NCBI GenBank assembly: GCA_029266835.1
Contig: JAQSWD010000003.1
Location: forward strand, 52,434 to 116,433
Length of the DNA stretch: 64,000 nt
Direction of reading: 5' to 3'
Origin: Steroidobacteraceae bacterium
Lineage (GTDB): Bacteria; Pseudomonadota; Gammaproteobacteria; Steroidobacterales; Steroidobacteraceae
Part shown: positions 17,944 through 26,944 of the stretch, in pieces
Layout of the letters: each line of letters opens with the position of its first letter
Numbering within the stretch: position 1 is the stretch's first letter
Position numbers and translations under genes: made by a program
The notes under the pieces: generated by a model
Database searches by the model: none
What the model was told of the DNA's origin: nothing
The model's input: only the letters and a program-made list of their open reading frames with translations

Positions 17944-18811
17944 GGCAGTCCTCGAGGACGGCGTCGGCGCGCCTGGCCTCGTCGACCAGGGTGGCGAGCG
18001 CCGGGATGTGGGTATCCCATTCGATCAGCGTGGGGCGGGCGCCGAGGCGCGCGATCGCGAAACGATAAAGCTCCCAGACTTCGTCACAGACCGACGAGCC
18101 GTGGTCGTCGATCAGCACTTCACCGTGATCCGGCGTGGTCACCCGCGCATGGCCGGCGAGATGGATTTCGCCCACGCTTTCGCGCGGCAGCCCATTGATG
18201 AATGCGCGTGCGTCGATGCCGAGATTGCGTGAGCTGACGTACACGTTGTTCACGTCCAGCAGCAGTCCGCAACCGCTTTCCCGCGCCACCGCCGCGAGAA
18301 AATCCCATTCGTGCAAGGTGGAATGTTCGAAGGCCACGTAGGCCGAGACGTTTTCGATGAGCAATCGGCGTCCCAGGAAATCCTGGGCCTGCGCGATGTG
18401 ACTCGACAGCAGCGACACGGCTTCCGCGGTGTACGGCAACGGCAACAGATCGTTGAAGAATTCGCCGCCGGATTGACCCCAGCAGGCATGCTCGGACACC
18501 AGTGCGGGTTCGAACCGGTCGATGGCTCGCTTCACGCGCGCCAGATGTTCGCGATCGAGTCCGTCGACGGACCCCAACCCCAGGCCTACGCCATGCAGGC
18601 TCAGCGGGTAGATGGACCGCGCGCGTTCCAGCGCGCGCACCGCGGCGCCGCCGTCGTGGAAATAGTTTTCGGTATGCGCCTCGATCCAGCCGATGGGCGG
18701 CCGTTGGTCGAGAAGCGCCTGGTGGTGAACGGACCGGAGCCCGATTCCGGCGCGAGCCGGAATCGGGTCCGTGAAAGTACCAGCCTGCGAAGTGTTCCCG
18801 AGGCTGGTCAC
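17927..18811 (-). CDS. bufB: BufB: MNIO-family (DUF692) peptide-modifying iron oxidase
   Basis: 294 residues, a TIM-barrel MNIO enzyme like MbnB and TglH. The metal and substrate positions of the family are visible in order: WIEAHTENYF, PLSLHGVGLGLGS, LVSEHACWG, RLLIENVSAYV, GLLLDVNNVYVSSRN, GEIHLAGH, VLIDDHGSSVC and TLIEWDTHIP. Known bufferin synthases turn precursor cysteines into thiooxazole rings. No ATG precedes the conserved barrel outside bufA1, so the GTG at 18811, 4 bp after the bufA1 stop, is the likely start, giving translational coupling. The frame is open further upstream, but that part overlaps bufA1 and is not protein-like. Confidence 0.9.
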   Translation of the reverse strand: MTSLGNTSQAGTFTDPIPARAGIGLRSVHHQALLDQRPPIGWIEAHTENYFHDGGAAVRALERARSIYPLSLHGVGLGLGSVDGLDREHLARVKRAIDRFEPALVSEHACWGQSGGEFFNDLLPLPYTAEAVSLLSSHIAQAQDFLGRRLLIENVSAYVAFEHSTLHEWDFLAAVARESGCGLLLDVNNVYVSSRNLGIDARAFINGLPRESVGEIHLAGHARVTTPDHGEVLIDDHGSSVCDEVWELYRFAIARLGARPTLIEWDTHIPALATLVDEARRADAVLEDCHVIAA

Positions 18812-18815
18812 GCGG

Positions 18816-19073
18816 TCACATCGGCTTTTTGTCACCGAGCTTGCCGCCCATCTTCTCGCATTCGCCTTTCGGCACGTACTTCCATTCGTCGGCCGCCTTG
18901 TCGGTCTTGGCCTGGCCGGCACAGGAGTGCTTGGCCGTGCCGCAGTCGTTCTTGCCGGCTTCGGCGACGCCATAACACTTCTCCTTCGCGGCATCTTCGG
19001 CCGAGACGGTGACAGTGCCCATGGCCAGCAGGCTGCCCACGGCCGAAGCGATTGCGATGGTCTTCAGATTCAT
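18816..19073 (-). CDS. bufA1: BufA1: bufferin precursor peptide (DUF2282), copper-related RiPP
   Basis: 85 residues. A Sec-type signal peptide (about 1-25) ends ...TVTVSA. The core has four cysteines: Cys33 in [14 protein letters not shown], Cys44, Cys51 in [11 protein letters not shown], and Cys72 in [16 protein letters not shown]. These are the conserved blocks of the DUF2282 bufferins, whose central cysteines are modified by BufB/BufC to chelate copper and protect the periplasm. The ribosome site GGAG lies 5 bp before the ATG at 19073. It heads the operon bufA1-bufB-bufC. The 264-bp gap to the next TBDT (19074-19337) must contain divergent promoters; I could not identify an ECF-type promoter there. 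Confidence 0.9.
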   Translation of the reverse strand: MNLKTIAIASAVGSLLAMGTVTVSAEDAAKEKCYGVAEAGKNDCGTAKHSCAGQAKTDKAADEWKYVPKGECEKMGGKLGDKKPM

Positions 19074-19337
19074 GACTACTCCAGATTGGTTGGCGGAGAT
19101 TGTTGGCGTTTGGAACTCACTCACCGGCAGCAGACCCGGCCAGCAGTGGGTTTATTTCGGACCCCCGGACGACCTGGGCGCCTGGAGGCAGGTGCCATGT
19201 TCACCGCTCCTGCGGCCGCCGACAACCATTTGCCTTTCGGCGACAGACGTCCCGTGATTCCCGGTGGTTTGGTGTCCCACGATCGGTTCTCTCTTTCATT
19301 GCGCCATTGTTATGCTGGCCTCTTGCGGGAGGAATAA

Positions 19338-22300
19338 ATGGTTTGGCGACAGCCAGGTGGCGTGAGCCGCGCGGCGACGTTTCTTTGCGTGTGGACTGCG
19401 GTCAGCGGTTTTCCGGCCATTGCACATGCCCAGGACGCCGAGCCCGGTGACGACCGGCGTTTGACCGAGGTGCTGGTCACCGGGACACGCATCGTTCATC
19501 AGGGCGACTCGCTGGAGCCCGACATGGCCATCAGCGGCGCGTACATCGCGGACCGAGGTCTTACCAACGTCGCGGACGCGCTCAACGAGTCACCGGGTTT
19601 CGGTACCGGGGTGACGCCGGAAGGCAATCAATCCACTTACGGTGCCGGCGTGAGCTTCGTCAACCGGTTCGGCCTCGGGACCAATCGAACGCTGACACTG
19701 GTGAACGGACGCCGCGTCGTCACGTCGAACCCCGCCAACATCTTCGGTCCCGCCGCATCCGGCACGCAGGTGGATCTCAATTTCATCCCGTCCATCCTGG
19801 TTGAGCAGATCGACAATCTCGCGGTGGGTGGCGCACCCGTGTATGGCGCGGACGCCATCGCGGGCGTCGTGAACGTGAAATTGAAAACCGACTTCCAGGG
19901 TTTGCAGGCTTTCGGGACGTACGGCCAGCTGGAAGACGGGGGCATGACGAGCAACAGTGTCGGCCTCGTGGGCGGGCTCAACTTCGCCGAAGGACGGGGC
20001 AACGTTACGACATCCATCCAGCACAGCAACCTGGACGGTATCCTGACTACCCGGATCCCGCGTTTCGCCGAGGCACTTTCCTTCACGCCCAATCCGTCGG
20101 CCGGCATCACCGCGACGCAACCAGCGCGGCTTCCCGGCAATGACGGCCGCGTGCATTCGGCCGTGCCGTTCAACACGTCTCCCAATGACGGCATTCCCAA
20201 TGCCATCCTGATCCGCAACCAGCGCATGGCTGCGGTGACCTTCGGCGGGCTCGCGTTTCCCACGGGCGCCGACAATCTTGCCGCGCCGGACAATCGCCTG
20301 CGCTGCTTCGGTGCCAGCGCCACGGACCCGGGAACCTGCCTGCAGTTCTCACCCGCGGGCGAACTCGTTCCCTACGACACCGGAAGCAACTTCGGCCTCA
20401 CCTCCGCCTCCGGTGGCGATGGCATCAGGCCCGCGGACATGGCTTCGGCGATGACCGATCTCACCCGCACCAGCGTCACGGTGAGCACGCATTTCGAATT
20501 GAATGACAGAGTGCGCCTGTTTGGCGATCTCTACGGCTACGACGCGGAAGCGCGCGAACTCGTGGACCAGCCGGGATACAACTACACCGCGTTTGGCGGC
20601 GGCAGCAGCGGCCCCATCACCTTGCCGGCTGATCACCCCGCGCTCACGCAACAGGCCCGAAATACGTTCGCCAGTCTGGGCGTGGACACTTTCCGCATCT
20701 CGCGCGCGCATCGCGATCTGCTGGTGAATCACGCGCATGGCAAGACCTCCCTTTACCAGGCCGTGGCGGGAGCGGAGGGCGACTTCGACGCTGGCGGCCG
20801 CCACTTCGACTGGGAGGTGTACGCGAACTTCGGCAAGCGCGAGTCCACCTACTTCAGCAACCAGCTGAACCGGCAGCGATTCGTGAATGCGCTCAACGTG
20901 GTCGACGTCGGTGGGCAGTTGCGGTGCTCGCCGGATCCCGGATACGCAAACCTGCCCGAGTCGGGCGGCCGCGTGCAGGTAGGCGCCAATCTACCCGTCG
21001 CGGACCCCGACTGTGTCCCGCTTGACATGTTCGGCGAGGGACGCCCGTCGCAAGCCGCACGCGACTACATCGCCAGCATCCAACGCATCGAGGATTCGGC
21101 AGAGCAACGCGTGTTTCACGCCAACATCGGCAGCCACCTGTTCGACGTGTGGGGCGGACCGATTGCCTACAACGCGGGCTGGGAGTCTCGCCGCGAGGCC
21201 AGCGACTTCGCGCCCGATGCTTACCTGCGCGCGGCCCTGGGCCGCTCGTCACCACTGCAGGCAGTGAAGGGTGCTTACAGCACGCAGGAGTTCTTCGGTG
21301 AAGTGGTCGTGCCCCTGGTGGGTGAGCGCAACGCCAAACCACTGCTGCGCGAGTTCACTCTCTTCGGCAAAGGCCGGCGCGTGGACAACGAGGTCAACGG
21401 CGAATTCACCGCCTGGACCGGCGGCCTGCAGTGGAAGCCCGTCGATGATCTGCAGATCCGGGGCAATCTCACGCGCTCGATGCGGGCACCGTCCCTGCTC
21501 GAACTGTATACGCCAGTGTCGCCCTTGTTCACGACGGTCCCGGACCCCTGCAGCTCCGCGAATCTGGCCAACGGTACGCGACCCGCGGTTCGTGCCGCCA
21601 ACTGTGAGCGCTTTTTTGCGGAGTACGGCCTGCCCGACGATGGCAGCTGGCAGTCGATCGCCAACAATGTGTCAGTGCCGGGAAGTACGCAGGGCAACCA
21701 GGACTTGCGCAATGAATCCGCCAACGCCTGGACGCTGGGGTTCATTCTCCGGCCGCGCTGGCTGGAGGGTCTCGATATCGCGGTGGACTGGGTCGACATC
21801 CGCGTCGATGACGCCATCACCAACCTCACGACAGAGGACCTCGCCGAGGCTTGCTTCGACAACGCCGACTACCCTAACCACTACTGCGGATTCTTCCAGC
21901 GTAATGCGCCCGGCTCCACCAATCCGGGCCAGATCACTTTCGTGCAGACCGGTTACGTGAATGGCGCGTACCAGTCCATGGCGGGTGTCACCGTTGATGC
22001 CGCCTATCGTCGGCCGATCGGCAGGTTCGGTAACCTGGATATCGGGCTGCGGTACTTCCGGCTACGTGAGGAGAGGGCTTCGGCCACGGGCCTGGTCACG
22101 GCGAATACAGAGTCGCAGATCGGAAGTCCCACAAATTCCGTGCAGTTGAACCTGGCCTGGGAGAAAGGCCCATTGAGCATGGCCTGGCAAACCAACTACG
22201 TGAGCGCGCAACTCTACGATCGCGGCTTCACCGCGGACTCGCGCGACGTCCTCGAAGTAAACGCGGACTACACCCACAATCTATCTGCCCGATACCGCTG

Positions 22301-22451
22301 GAAGGATTCCACCACCTTCCGGCTCGCCATCACCAATCTACTCGATGGCAAACCGCCGTTCCCGATCGGCGCCGAAGCCTTCAACGGCAACTACGATTTC
22401 CTCGGTCGTCGCTACTCGTTGTCGATTGCCCACGAGTTCGGCGGGCGCTAG
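19338..22451 (+). CDS. TonB-dependent receptor
   Basis: 1037 residues. The signal peptide ends ...AIAHAQ. Next come the motif LTEVLVTGTRI, then plug segments NVADALNESPGFG, NRTLTLVNGRRVV, ILVEQIDNLAVGGAPVYGAD and AIAGVVNVKLKTDFQGL. A long barrel carries receptor features such as RGNLTRSMRAPSLLELYTP and ends YSLSIAHEFGGR; the terminal residue is Arg, not the usual aromatic. The ribosome site GGGAGGAA fixes the start. The large receptors with 'VLVNGRRVV' plugs in Steroidobacter- and Caulobacter-like bacteria import varied nutrients; no ligand is deducible. It lies in tandem with a similar receptor 242 bp downstream. Confidence 0.92.
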   Translation: MVWRQPGGVSRAATFLCVWTAVSGFPAIAHAQDAEPGDDRRLTEVLVTGTRIVHQGDSLEPDMAISGAYIADRGLTNVADALNESPGFGTGVTPEGNQSTYGAGVSFVNRFGLGTNRTLTLVNGRRVVTSNPANIFGPAASGTQVDLNFIPSILVEQIDNLAVGGAPVYGADAIAGVVNVKLKTDFQGLQAFGTYGQLEDGGMTSNSVGLVGGLNFAEGRGNVTTSIQHSNLDGILTTRIPRFAEALSFTPNPSAGITATQPARLPGNDGRVHSAVPFNTSPNDGIPNAILIRNQRMAAVTFGGLAFPTGADNLAAPDNRLRCFGASATDPGTCLQFSPAGELVPYDTGSNFGLTSASGGDGIRPADMASAMTDLTRTSVTVSTHFELNDRVRLFGDLYGYDAEARELVDQPGYNYTAFGGGSSGPITLPADHPALTQQARNTFASLGVDTFRISRAHRDLLVNHAHGKTSLYQAVAGAEGDFDAGGRHFDWEVYANFGKRESTYFSNQLNRQRFVNALNVVDVGGQLRCSPDPGYANLPESGGRVQVGANLPVADPDCVPLDMFGEGRPSQAARDYIASIQRIEDSAEQRVFHANIGSHLFDVWGGPIAYNAGWESRREASDFAPDAYLRAALGRSSPLQAVKGAYSTQEFFGEVVVPLVGERNAKPLLREFTLFGKGRRVDNEVNGEFTAWTGGLQWKPVDDLQIRGNLTRSMRAPSLLELYTPVSPLFTTVPDPCSSANLANGTRPAVRAANCERFFAEYGLPDDGSWQSIANNVSVPGSTQGNQDLRNESANAWTLGFILRPRWLEGLDIAVDWVDIRVDDAITNLTTEDLAEACFDNADYPNHYCGFFQRNAPGSTNPGQITFVQTGYVNGAYQSMAGVTVDAAYRRPIGRFGNLDIGLRYFRLREERASATGLVTANTESQIGSPTNSVQLNLAWEKGPLSMAWQTNYVSAQLYDRGFTADSRDVLEVNADYTHNLSARYRWKDSTTFRLAITNLLDGKPPFPIGAEAFNGNYDFLGRRYSLSIAHEFGGR

Positions 22452-22693
22452 CGCGCCATTCTGGTTCGCGAGCCTGACAAAGGCCCTACGTCAGGGCATC
22501 CCCGTATTTCCGCCCGCTCATCGGCACCCGCTTTCAACTAACTGTTTCATTTTCCATTCTCCGATGGTTATGCTCCAGCCATGGGTGTGCCCGTGCTTGG
22601 CTCGGACGCATCAAGGGAATCAATAAAAATCAGCTGCCGTCCGCGGCGAAGCGAACGCCCGGTACCCGGCAGAACTCTCTTGCAGGAGGGCTC

Positions 22694-25600
22694 ATGTCTC
22701 TTTATCGCAACCGCGGCGACCGCCGCGCATTGGCTTTGCTTTGCTCGATTTCCGCCTACGCCATCAGCATGGCCGCGCAGGCGCAGCAGAAACCCGATGA
22801 GAAACCGATGGACGAAGTGGTCGTCACCGGCACTCGCATCATCACTCCCAACCTCGAGTCACCGGTACCGGTCACGACGATCAGCGGCGAAGAGCTCTTC
22901 CAGACAGGCAACACCTCCGTCGGCGACCTGCTCAACGATCTGCCGGCACTTCGCAGTACCTTCAGTCAGTCCAACTCCAGCCGATTCCTCGGCACCACGG
23001 GTCTGAACCTGCTCGACCTTCGCGGCCTCGGCACGCAGCGCACGCTGGTGCTGGTGAACGGCCGGCGGCACGTGGGCGCCGACATCCTCAGCAACGCGGT
23101 TTCACCCGACACCAACACGTTCCCGACCGACCTGATCGAGCGCATCGACGTGGTGACCGGCGGCAACTCCGCGGTCTACGGCTCGGACGCCATCGCGGGC
23201 GTGGTCAACTTCGTGCTCAAGCAGGATTTCGAAGGGCTGCAGTTCCGCGGCCAGGGTGGCCAGAGCGACGAGGGAGACGCGGGCAACTACTACGCCAGCA
23301 TCCTGGCGGGCACCAACTTCATGGATGACCGCGGCAACATCGCCCTGAACGCCGAGTACGCCAAGCAGGACGAGTGGTTTGCGACCGATCGCAGGAACCT
23401 GATCAACAACGGGAACTTCGTGGTCGTCGACACGGACCCGGCCGGCACGCCCAACGGCAGCGACGGCATTCCGGATCGCATCTACTACGACGATATCCGT
23501 TTCGCGTCGATCGCCAATGGCGGTTCTTTCCTCATCGCCAACAATGCGATGGCGCCGGCGGTGACGCCTTGCGGCGTCGACGGGCAGGGTGCGCGATGGA
23601 ACTGCTCGTACGTGTTCAATCCCGATGGCACGCTGGTGCCGCAGACCGGTGAACGCATCGGCCTGGCGCCCACCGGAAACTTCCAGGGTGGCAACGGCAT
23701 GAACAATCGCGAGGGCACGCTGCTCGCGATCTATCCGAAGCTCGATCGTTACAGCCTGAACCTGTTCGGCCACCTGGAGCTTTCCGAAGCCTTCGTACCG
23801 TTCATCGAAGCCAAGTACGTGCGCACGGAATCCGTCCGTTTCGGCAGCCCGGCCTTCTTCCAGGGCGGCACCACGGGTGATCCGCGCGAAACGATTCGCT
23901 TCGACAATCCTTTCATGGGTGATCAGGCGCGTGCGCAGCTGCAGGCCGCCAGGGCCGCCGCCGGTTTCGCGGATCCCTACATAGCCACCTCGCGAATTGC
24001 CTTGCGCCGCAACCTCATCGAGTTCGGTCCGCGCCGCGAGGACGCCACGCGCGAAACCACGCGCATCGTGCTCGGCGTGAACGGCAAGATGAGTGAGAAC
24101 TGGAGGTACGAGCTCGCGCTCAATCAGGGCAATTTCAAGGAAGACACGGTCGTCAGGGGCAACATGAACATGCAGCGGTTCGGCCTGGCCATGGATGCCG
24201 CGACGAATGGCAGTGGTCAGATCGTGTGCCGCTCGCAGATCGATCCGGCTGCGGCATTCGGCTACGACGACACCAATCCGATGTCGGTGAGCACCCTGGC
24301 TGCCGACATTGCCGCCTGCGTGCCGCTGAATCCCTTCGGCGAAGGCTCGATCAACGCGCAGATGCGCGACTACGTGACGCAGGACACCACCTCGGTGGCC
24401 GAGATCAAGCAGTTCGTCGCCAGCGCCACCGTCATGGGTGATACCAGCGGTTGGTTCTCGCTGCCGGCTGGAGCCATCGGCGTCGCATTCGGCATCGAGC
24501 ACCGCACCGAGGAGAACTTCTTCGAGGCGGACGAGCTGGTGTCCAGTGGCATCACGTTCTACAACGCGCTGCCGCTGTTCGATCCTCCGAAGTTCAAGGT
24601 CGATGAAGTGTTCACCGAAATGCGCGTGCCGCTGCTCAAGGAGCTGCCATTCGCCGATGAACTCACATTGAACCTGGCGGGCCGCTATGCGGAATACGAC
24701 GGTGACACGGGCGGTGTCTTCGCCTACAACGCCGGCATCGACTGGTCGCCGACCAGCAGCTTGCGGTTCCGCGGTGGCGTGGCGCGCGCGGTGCGTGCGC
24801 CCAGCCTCGTGGACCTGTACTCCGAGCAGAGCCAGAACTTCGCGACCATCAACGACCCCTGCTCCTACCGCAACGTGGGCGCGGGTTCCGCGACTCGCGC
24901 GGCGAATTGCGCAGCGGCCGGCATCCCCGGTGGTCCGCCGCCTTCGCAGGGTGGCACTGGCTACGACCACGTCTACAGCTCGACTCCCGAAATCCTGAGC
25001 GGCGGCAACCCCGAGCTCAAGGAAGAAGTTTCGGACTCGGTGACCATTGGCGTGGTGTATCAGCCGGAGTTCGCGCCTGGACTGTCGCTGTCGGCTGACT
25101 ACTTCGACATCAAGATCGACGACGTGATCACCGCGCCCACCGCGCAACAGATCATGAACGCCTGTTATGACGCCGTGGACCTGAACAATCAGTTCTGCGG
25201 GTTGTTCCAGCGTTGGGGTGCGGCGGGTGGACCGGACTACGACCCGGATGTGGCGAATCACCCCGAGTCGCCGTACGCATTGATGGACGGCACCCTGCAG
25301 CAGACGTTGCTGAACTACGCGAGCTCCACGTCGCGTGGCATCGACTTCGAAGTGGGTTACAACCACAGCACGTCGGACGGCTCGAAGATCAAGACACGCC
25401 TGATCTACACGTTGATGTTGCAGCGTGACGAGTTCCTCGATCCCGCGAACCCGAATGATGCCGACCAGGCCTTGCTCGAACTCGGAGATCCGAAGGATGC
25501 GTTCAACCTGAACCTGGACTTCGAAAAGGGCCCGTTCTCGATCGGTTACCAGCTGCGGTACATCGGCAAGCAGGTGTTGCTCAATTACGAGGATACCTAC

Positions 25601-25840
25601 GGGCTGCAGGGTGAGCCGCCGCAGAACGCCGACTACGCGGACGTCCGCTTCTATCCCAGTGTGATCTACCAGGATCTGCGTGCCGGTTACGACATCAATG
25701 ACTCCTGGCATGCCTATCTGGGCGTCGACAACTTCACCGACAAGATTCCGCCGCTGGGTCTCACCGGCACCGGTGAAGGCAGCGGCATCTACGACGTGCG
25801 CGCGCGTTACTTCTATGCGGGCGTCAAAGTGAAGTTCTGA
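22694..25840 (+). CDS. TonB-dependent receptor
   Basis: 1048 residues. The signal peptide ends ...SMAAQAQ. TonB-box-like MDEVVVTGTRI leads into the plug: VGDLLNDLPALRSTFSQSNS, LLDLRGLGTQRTLVLVNGRR, DLIERIDVVTGGNSAVYGSD and AIAGVVNFVLKQDFEGL. The barrel ends in Phe (YFYAGVKVKF), the usual assembly signal. An AGGAGG ribosome site precedes the ATG. It resembles the receptor just upstream in domain layout and plug motifs and is probably a paralogue. The 242-bp gap before it contains a possible -10 element (TATGCT, 22569-22574) and no gene. A strong terminator follows, so the two receptors may be separately regulated. Confidence 0.93.
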   Translation: MSLYRNRGDRRALALLCSISAYAISMAAQAQQKPDEKPMDEVVVTGTRIITPNLESPVPVTTISGEELFQTGNTSVGDLLNDLPALRSTFSQSNSSRFLGTTGLNLLDLRGLGTQRTLVLVNGRRHVGADILSNAVSPDTNTFPTDLIERIDVVTGGNSAVYGSDAIAGVVNFVLKQDFEGLQFRGQGGQSDEGDAGNYYASILAGTNFMDDRGNIALNAEYAKQDEWFATDRRNLINNGNFVVVDTDPAGTPNGSDGIPDRIYYDDIRFASIANGGSFLIANNAMAPAVTPCGVDGQGARWNCSYVFNPDGTLVPQTGERIGLAPTGNFQGGNGMNNREGTLLAIYPKLDRYSLNLFGHLELSEAFVPFIEAKYVRTESVRFGSPAFFQGGTTGDPRETIRFDNPFMGDQARAQLQAARAAAGFADPYIATSRIALRRNLIEFGPRREDATRETTRIVLGVNGKMSENWRYELALNQGNFKEDTVVRGNMNMQRFGLAMDAATNGSGQIVCRSQIDPAAAFGYDDTNPMSVSTLAADIAACVPLNPFGEGSINAQMRDYVTQDTTSVAEIKQFVASATVMGDTSGWFSLPAGAIGVAFGIEHRTEENFFEADELVSSGITFYNALPLFDPPKFKVDEVFTEMRVPLLKELPFADELTLNLAGRYAEYDGDTGGVFAYNAGIDWSPTSSLRFRGGVARAVRAPSLVDLYSEQSQNFATINDPCSYRNVGAGSATRAANCAAAGIPGGPPPSQGGTGYDHVYSSTPEILSGGNPELKEEVSDSVTIGVVYQPEFAPGLSLSADYFDIKIDDVITAPTAQQIMNACYDAVDLNNQFCGLFQRWGAAGGPDYDPDVANHPESPYALMDGTLQQTLLNYASSTSRGIDFEVGYNHSTSDGSKIKTRLIYTLMLQRDEFLDPANPNDADQALLELGDPKDAFNLNLDFEKGPFSIGYQLRYIGKQVLLNYEDTYGLQGEPPQNADYADVRFYPSVIYQDLRAGYDINDSWHAYLGVDNFTDKIPPLGLTGTGEGSGIYDVRARYFYAGVKVKF

Positions 25841-25871
25841 TCACTGACCGCTGAGTCGCGGTTGTCTCCTT

Positions 25872-25900
25872 GGGGCCGGGTCATCCCGGCCCCTTTTCTT
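25872..25900 (+). terminator. Rho-independent terminator after the second TBDT
   Basis: Perfect 9-bp stem GGGGCCGGG / CCCGGCCCC with loop TCAT, followed by TTTTCTTT. It lies 31 bp after the receptor stop codon. Confidence 0.9.
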
Positions 25901-25945
25901 TGCGCCAACGACTGCGGCCCCGGCGGGTATGATCCGACCCGCCAG

Positions 25946-26944
25946 ATGAACCCTGTGTTGGTGACAAACGCGCGATTGGCTTCCGCATCGCCTCGATTCA
26001 GCTACCGGCGGCTCGCTCCCGCGCAGGACTTGCCCGCTGACGTATTGCTCGCCATCGGCTTCGGTGATGGCGTCACCACGGGCGAGCGCCGCGTGCGCGT
26101 GGCTCTGGAGCCGCTATCGGGCGCCGGACTCACCGAACTTTGGATGGCGAACGGTCCCGTGACCTGCGGCGAATTCGCCGGCGTGCGCTTCAGCAGCGAC
26201 GAGCATTTCCTCGCGGGTGTCCTCGAAGTGCACGAGAGCGAGCACGGCGGCCTCGCGCAGGCCGCGGCCGCTGCCTACCGGACCCTGGCGCGCTTCCAGT
26301 CCGAATCGCGGTTTCCGCACCTGCTGCGCACGTGGAACTATTTCGATGCCATCAACGAAGGTGCCGGGGACGCCGAGCGATATCGCAATTTCTGCACCGG
26401 GCGCGTCGCGGGCCTCGCGCAGTGGCGCCAGTTGCAACACCCGGCGGCCACCGTCATCGGCGGCCGCGAAGACAGGCGCGTTCTGCAGCTCTACTGGCTG
26501 GCGGGCCGGGAGCCTGGCCTCGCGCTGGAGAATCCGCGCCAGGTATCGGCCTATCTATATCCCCGCCAGTACGGTGAAACGGCGCCCACCTTTTCACGCG
26601 CGATGCTGGTGACCCCCGGCCTGCTGATGATCTCCGGCACCGCAAGCATCGTGGGCCACGCGTCCCGGCACCTCGACGACACGCGGGAACAGGCCCGCGA
26701 AATCCTTGCCAATCTGGACAGCCTGCTGGCGCGCGCGCACTCGCAGGCGCCGGCGCTGCCTGTCACGCTGGGACGCGACACGCTGATCAAGGCTTACCTG
26801 CGCAATCGCGCGGACCTGCCCGTGGTCGAGGCGGCACTGCGCGAACGCTTGCCGCCGGATACACCATTGCTGCTGCTGCAGGGAGACGTGTGCCGCGCCG
26901 AACTACTGGTGGAACTCGACTGTGTGGCCTATTCGGGCGGATAG
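25946..26944 (+). CDS. Chorismate-transforming enzyme, FkbO/Hyg5/XanB2 family (chorismatase)
   Basis: 332 residues. The diagnostic stretch TWNYFDAINEGAGDAERYRN then FCTGRVAG is present at about 135-165, together with VIGGREDRRVLQLYWLAG and LMISGTASIVGHASRH. The RidA-like fold of the family hydrolyses or eliminates chorismate. XanB2-type members give 3- and 4-hydroxybenzoate, which can feed aryl pigments and ubiquinone. No ubiC is present in the window, so a quinone role is plausible inference. The start at 25946 is chosen because the frame before it overlaps the upstream terminator; no clear ribosome site is seen. The 3' end overlaps a convergent acyltransferase by 16 bp. Confidence 0.87.
   Translation: MNPVLVTNARLASASPRFSYRRLAPAQDLPADVLLAIGFGDGVTTGERRVRVALEPLSGAGLTELWMANGPVTCGEFAGVRFSSDEHFLAGVLEVHESEHGGLAQAAAAAYRTLARFQSESRFPHLLRTWNYFDAINEGAGDAERYRNFCTGRVAGLAQWRQLQHPAATVIGGREDRRVLQLYWLAGREPGLALENPRQVSAYLYPRQYGETAPTFSRAMLVTPGLLMISGTASIVGHASRHLDDTREQAREILANLDSLLARAHSQAPALPVTLGRDTLIKAYLRNRADLPVVEAALRERLPPDTPLLLLQGDVCRAELLVELDCVAYSGG

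Noticed and set aside
18510..18530. GGTTCGAACC-like word suggesting a tRNA T-arm
   Set aside because: It lies inside bufB and no acceptor stem or anticodon arm can be drawn around it.
19074..19337. ECF-type promoter for the buf operon
   Set aside because: A GGAAC word occurs but on the wrong strand and without a matching -10, so no promoter is called.
23102..25711. Open frame of about 870 codons antisense to the second tandem TBDT
   Set aside because: Composition is rich in Arg/Val/His with no domain, and it mirrors the codon pattern of the receptor gene. High-GC genes often leave long antisense frames.
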